DNA from: Neoluteolibacter marinus
Lineage (GTDB): Bacteria; Verrucomicrobiota; Verrucomicrobiia; Verrucomicrobiales; Akkermansiaceae
Assembly (NCBI RefSeq): GCF_014904755.1
Contig: NZ_JACZFQ010000029.1
Location: 1 to 46,154, forward strand
Direction of reading: 5' to 3'
DNA length: 46,154 nucleotides
Positions 42,620 through 46,154 of the stretch are shown piece after piece. Under the pieces are notes generated by a model that saw nothing but the letters and a program-made list of their open reading frames with translations, made no database searches and was not told the DNA's origin. Position 1 is the first letter of the stretch. Every line of letters begins with the position of its first letter. Position numbers and translations under genes: made by a program.

Positions 42620-43732
42620 ATGACGAGTGAAAACGGTGTGCGGCGGCTGTCTCTGATCGGTGGATTTCTCGGGGCAGGCAAGACTACCCTAATCCGGAAA
42701 TTTTCGGAGTGGCTGAGCTACAGGGATTTCCGGTTAGGTCTCGTGTCCAATGACCAAGGTTCCGGACTTATCGACACCGGGACCTTTGTCATGTCACCGC
42801 AGGAAGCTGTCGCGGAGGTGACGGGTGGGTGCTTCTGCTGCCGCTTGGACGACCTGGTTAACATCCTCGAACGAATGAGTGATGAATCGAAGCCGGACGT
42901 GATCGTAGCCGAGCCGGTGGGGAGTTGCACCGACCTGATGGCGACAGTGTTGCAGCCCTTGGAGCGAGTCTATGGCTTGCCGCTCGACTTGTGCCCGTTA
43001 TCCGTGGTGCTGGACGGGAGACGTGCCCTTGCCTCGCTGGGCGGGCGGCGCGACCCGCGGGATTTCCACCGCGACGTCGGCTACATCTACCGCAAGCAGA
43101 TAGAGGAGGCGGAGTGGCTGGTGGTCAACAAGCGCGATCTGCTGACCAAGGAACAACTCAACGATTTGCTCAATCGCTTGGAGGGCCAGTTCCCCGGCAA
43201 GCGGGTGTTCGTGGTCTCTGGCAAGACTGGCGAGGGTCTGGACGAGTGGTTCGGCGCACTGATGAGCGAATCCAGCCTGCCCGCGGGCTTGATGGAGATG
43301 GACTACGACCGCTACGGGCGTGGCGAGGCGATGCTGGGCTGGTACAATGCCGAGATCGCCGTGGACTTCGAACATCCCACGGCGGCGGATGCCTGGCTGC
43401 TGGAAACGAGTTCAGCGATCTCGAGACATCTTGCGGGTTCGGGCTGCAAGGTGGCTCATTTCAAGACCTCGCTCGAACACCCGGACGGCCGCAGCCGGGC
43501 GCATCAGGTGATGGATGAGGACGAGGTCAGTCTCGCGGAATCCCACGCAATCCCTGTCTCGGAAGGCCGCCTGCTGGTGAATCTGCGCGCGGAGGGCGAC
43601 CCGAAGCTGCTGGATGAGGCGGTAGACCGGGTGCTGGGGTCCCAAGCGGGAGTGAACTTCAAAGCCAAGGCATCCTTCCAGCCCGGCCAGCCGCGCCCGA
43701 CTCATCGCGTGGAGCAACTGGTGACGGGCTGA
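42620..43732 (+). CDS. CobW/G3E-family P-loop GTPase
   Basis: 370 aa. G3E GTPase of the CobW/YjiA/ZNG1 group: P-loop GGFLGAGKTT (14-23), the CxCC metal motif GGCFCC (Cys71, Cys73, Cys74), switch-like EPVGSCTDL, and NKRD (guanine specificity). Family members use GTP to deliver metals such as zinc, iron or cobalt to target enzymes. The C-terminal part does not show the classical CobW C-terminal motifs and is Glu/Asp-rich (VMDEDEVSLAESHAI). The frame is open from 42437 but overlaps the divergent Tat gene; the ATG at 42620 leaves the P-loop at the usual distance. It is followed after 95 bp by the glycosyltransferase gene; a functional link is not evident. Confidence 0.88.
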   Translation: MTSENGVRRLSLIGGFLGAGKTTLIRKFSEWLSYRDFRLGLVSNDQGSGLIDTGTFVMSPQEAVAEVTGGCFCCRLDDLVNILERMSDESKPDVIVAEPVGSCTDLMATVLQPLERVYGLPLDLCPLSVVLDGRRALASLGGRRDPRDFHRDVGYIYRKQIEEAEWLVVNKRDLLTKEQLNDLLNRLEGQFPGKRVFVVSGKTGEGLDEWFGALMSESSLPAGLMEMDYDRYGRGEAMLGWYNAEIAVDFEHPTAADAWLLETSSAISRHLAGSGCKVAHFKTSLEHPDGRSRAHQVMDEDEVSLAESHAIPVSEGRLLVNLRAEGDPKLLDEAVDRVLGSQAGVNFKAKASFQPGQPRPTHRVEQLVTG

Positions 43733-43827
43733 ACTTCTGGTGGGGCGTGGATCGAGTACGGAGCGGTCGACCCGGCCGGCCGAGCGAGTCCGACCCCGCA
43801 CTGCCATCTACTAGCAAACATCTACCC

Positions 43828-45657
43828 ATGAGCTGGACTGAAGTATTCCCCGTGTTCACCGAAGACCAGGTGGACGAATTCGAAGCCGAAGCGACCCTGC
43901 CCGAGCGGCAGGAGCTGGAGGAATGGTACGGCATCGCCCGGGTCATCAACCCCCGGCCGGAATGTCGCGAGATCGTCAGCCTTTCACTGTTCTGGAAGAA
44001 CGTGCGGGGAGGCGACCCGGACCTGCCGGTGCCGACACGGGAGCTGATGATGAACGCGGTCGAGCTGGGGTTGGCGAAGCGCTTCAACCCGTGGGACCAC
44101 TACGTGAAACCATTGCTGGAGCTGACGCCGGTCCTGCTGGAGAAGTTCCCGGAACTCTCGATCCGGGTCCATCTCGCGAGCGACCTCGAATTCCTCGCCG
44201 ACGAGCTGGCCGGCGCCGGTTGCGAGGTCCATCTGATGAAGAGCCCGAGCCTCCGCTTCGCGCCCGGCGGCTTGTGGCGATTCCTGCCTTTCGAGGAGGA
44301 AGGCAAGCTCGTGACGGTGACCGACGTGGACCGCCTGAACGATCTGGAGGGCGACCTGGAGCGGACCCGCACGATGGAGATAGCCGGGGTCGCGGCGTGG
44401 CGGGTGCCGGTGCCGACGGACACGACGGGCGACCGAAAGGTGTGTTATCTGCCCTTCATGGGCTGCCAGTTCGGCGTGCAAGGCGGTCATCTTGAAGTCC
44501 GGCGCTTGCTTGATGCCTTCACCTGGCACGCCCGCCGTGGCACCGCCGAGCACATGGTCATCATGCCGAACTGTGGTCCGCTGCCGATCCAATCGCACGA
44601 GTGGCCGAGCTACGGCTTCGATGAATTCTTCATGACCGTGGCCGCCTATCCCCGACTGGCCCAGGAAGGCATGCTGACCTTCGTTCCGTCGACCGCCCGG
44701 TCCCAACTTCTGGCGCTGGACGTGGAATACGTGACCTGGGGGAATCCCCGCAGCGAGCTGGTGTATTTTGCCGCCGGACGATGCTGCGGCGGACCGGAAG
44801 CAAGCCCGGCTGCCGGACAAGCTCCGGTGCTTGGGATCGCGGAAATCGACGCCGACGACGAAGATCCCGAGCCCGTCGATCCGGTGGTCGGCCTGCTCTA
44901 TCTTACCCGCGGCCCCGTCCATCACCCGGAGATCTGGCGCGAGTGGGTGAACGGCGACCGTTCCAGGGTCCGGCATTTCGCCCACGTCAAGCATCCCGAA
45001 ACGCTGACGGGAGGGGATTTCCTCGCCAGCCATCGGATCGAGGAACGGGTGGCGACGGAATGGGGCGGGGTCTCGCTGGTAAGGGCTACGTTGGCAATGC
45101 TGCGCGCCGGGCTGGAGCATCCCGACCTAACGCATTTCGCGCTGGTTTCGGAAAGCTGCGTGCCGGTCCGCCCACTACACGATCTGCTGCGGTCGCTGAA
45201 ATACGATCCCCGCTCCCGCCTGCGGGTGACGCCGTGGGAGGACATGCGGAAACGGGACCTGCTCAAGGCCCAGCGGGTCGAGAAACTGCCGGGAATCCGC
45301 AAGGAGCTGGCCCATTTTCAGGACCAATGGATGATTCTCAACCGGGCGGACGCGGAAATCCTGGTGGCGGACGACCGTACGGAGTCCTTCGAGGAGACCT
45401 TCGCACCGGACGAGTGCTACTTCGCCACCGTCATGGCGGCGGCCGGGCACGCGCCGCTGAGCCACTTTGCCAACCGTTCCGTGACCTGGACGGATTGGGA
45501 GCGGAGCGAGGGGCACCCGAACCAATTCAACAAAGTGTCGCCCAGGGTCGCGGCCCGGATCAGCGAGAGCGGCTGCTTCTTCGCGCGGAAGTTCCCGGCG
45601 GAATCGGACATCGGGAGCTACGGACTTCATCGGACGCGTGAGACGGCCGTCGATTGA
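43828..45657 (+). CDS. Two-part protein ending in a core-2/I-branching-type glycosyltransferase
   Basis: 609 aa. The C-terminal half (about residues 350-600) matches the core-2/I-branching (GT14) beta-N-acetylglucosaminyltransferase pattern: [57 protein letters not shown] and [14 protein letters not shown]. Such enzymes transfer a sugar from UDP-donors without the usual DxD motif. The N-terminal half (residues 1-340) has no family I recognise; it contains [25 protein letters not shown] and [18 protein letters not shown] and may be a second transferase or donor-handling domain. The ATG at 43828 (MSWTEVFP) is preferred over the upstream in-frame start at 43747. There are no close glycan genes except the sulfotransferase 3 kb away. 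Confidence 0.7.
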   Translation: MSWTEVFPVFTEDQVDEFEAEATLPERQELEEWYGIARVINPRPECREIVSLSLFWKNVRGGDPDLPVPTRELMMNAVELGLAKRFNPWDHYVKPLLELTPVLLEKFPELSIRVHLASDLEFLADELAGAGCEVHLMKSPSLRFAPGGLWRFLPFEEEGKLVTVTDVDRLNDLEGDLERTRTMEIAGVAAWRVPVPTDTTGDRKVCYLPFMGCQFGVQGGHLEVRRLLDAFTWHARRGTAEHMVIMPNCGPLPIQSHEWPSYGFDEFFMTVAAYPRLAQEGMLTFVPSTARSQLLALDVEYVTWGNPRSELVYFAAGRCCGGPEASPAAGQAPVLGIAEIDADDEDPEPVDPVVGLLYLTRGPVHHPEIWREWVNGDRSRVRHFAHVKHPETLTGGDFLASHRIEERVATEWGGVSLVRATLAMLRAGLEHPDLTHFALVSESCVPVRPLHDLLRSLKYDPRSRLRVTPWEDMRKRDLLKAQRVEKLPGIRKELAHFQDQWMILNRADAEILVADDRTESFEETFAPDECYFATVMAAAGHAPLSHFANRSVTWTDWERSEGHPNQFNKVSPRVAARISESGCFFARKFPAESDIGSYGLHRTRETAVD

Positions 45658-45760
45658 CCGACAGTTTCCGGGCCCACCCTGCCCTCCGCTTTCTTCTGTC
45701 ACCACCATGGGGAAATTGCCGTCACTGTATCATCTCCGCATATCCCACTCCCACCGGCCC

Positions 45761-46154
45761 ATGCCAACATCCGCCCGTGCCAAGCCCCTGATCCTGATCC
45801 TCTGCACCGGCAATTCCTGCCGCAGCCATCTGGCGGAGGGGATCCTGCGTGAAGTCGCGGGCGATCTGGTGGAGGTGCGGAGCGCGCGATCGAAACCCGC
45901 CGGCTACGTCCATCCCATGGCGATCGATGCGCTCGCTGAGATCGGGATCGACATCTCCGGGCACCGGTCGAAGCACTTTTCGGAGTTCAAGAGGGGTGAC
46001 CACGGTCATCACGGTATGCGGGAACGCGGACCAGGCCTGCCCTGATTTCAACGGCCAGCGCCACCGCCACCACTGGGGCTTTGACGATCCGGCGCACGCC
46101 AGCGGGACCGAGGAAGAGCAAATGGCGGTCTTTCGCCGGGTGCGGGACGAGATC
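45761..46154 (+). CDS. Arsenate reductase/LMW phosphatase-type protein, frameshifted and 3'-partial
   Basis: The start (MPTSARAKP) leads into [18 protein letters not shown], the CX5R P-loop of low-molecular-weight protein tyrosine phosphatases and thioredoxin-coupled arsenate reductases (ArsC). After [10 protein letters not shown] (about 45990) the frame should continue with [16 protein letters not shown], but that text is in another frame, so a 1-nt indel in a short G-run (about 45994-45997) breaks the gene. The conserved [25 protein letters not shown] continues to the window edge in the second frame. It may be a real pseudogene, a sequencing error or a frameshift site. The extension upstream to 45638 is not supported. 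Confidence 0.78.

Noticed and set aside
1-46154. tRNA/rRNA genes, CRISPR arrays, transposases or integrases
   Set aside because: No supporting motif or repeat spacing was seen on reading the window and its translated frames.

Overview
The window is about 46 kb of high-GC bacterial DNA, roughly two thirds G+C by eye except for one AT-richer island. Gene style points to Verrucomicrobiota, probably Verrucomicrobiales. The clues are Tat-exported Gfo/Idh/MocA oxidoreductases and formylglycine-generating-enzyme-like proteins, a secretin-like anchored protein, a subtilase ending in an Ig-like domain plus a DPDHDGLAN-type tail, and start codons preceded by C-runs instead of Shine-Dalgarno sequences. 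The phylum is inferred from style; there is no rRNA or other marker in the window.

Layout. 1-4107: housekeeping genes (3' part of exonuclease III, a secretin-like membrane-anchored protein, a UvrD/PcrA helicase). 4.2-19.9 kb: an exopolysaccharide locus in two convergent halves. The plus half has three glycosyltransferases and an O-antigen-polymerase-like membrane protein, tightly packed or overlapping. The minus half runs from a beta-barrel outer-membrane protein through a Wza-like export protein, a Wzc-like chain-length protein with an altered P-loop, an initiating sugar-phosphate transferase and a Wzx-like flippase to a P-domain subtilase and an MBL-fold hydrolase. Together these form a recognisable Wzx/Wzy-type pathway. 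19.9-34.9 kb: divergent from it, a three-gene NRPS/PKS assembly line.

The assembly line reads: loading A-T (612 aa); KS-AT-ACP-aminotransferase-C-A-N-methyltransferase-T (2959 aa); C-A-T-TE (1344 aa). My reading of the specificity residues gives an unassigned amino acid for the first A domain, glycine for the second (so N-methylglycine after methylation) and valine for the third. The AT has a malonyl-type motif. There is no ketoreductase, so the beta-keto group is expected to become a beta-amine. The proposed product is [X-derived beta,gamma-diamino acyl]-sarcosine-valine, released as a free acid or a ring. This is the most interesting system in the window.

34.9-38.9 kb: a minus-strand operon of a Tat-exported Gfo/Idh/MocA oxidoreductase, a secreted FGE-like protein without the usual cysteine pair, and an unusual fusion of ApbE (FMN transferase) with an endonuclease/exonuclease/phosphatase domain. 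The 3' end of this operon overlaps the 3' end of the NRPS operon by 40 bp. 39.0-40.1 kb: a REP/BIME-like inverted repeat and a heavily decayed remnant that includes a UDP-galactopyranose-mutase-like 3' end. 40.1-42.6 kb: a sulfotransferase, then an AT-rich island with an anchored 502-aa protein and a tiny Tat-exported Cys-rich protein. 42.6-46.15 kb: a CobW-type GTPase, a two-part protein ending in a core-2/I-branching-type glycosyltransferase, and a frameshifted, window-truncated arsenate-reductase-type phosphatase.

I saw no rRNA, tRNA, CRISPR array, transposase or integrase, and no convincing intrinsic terminator.
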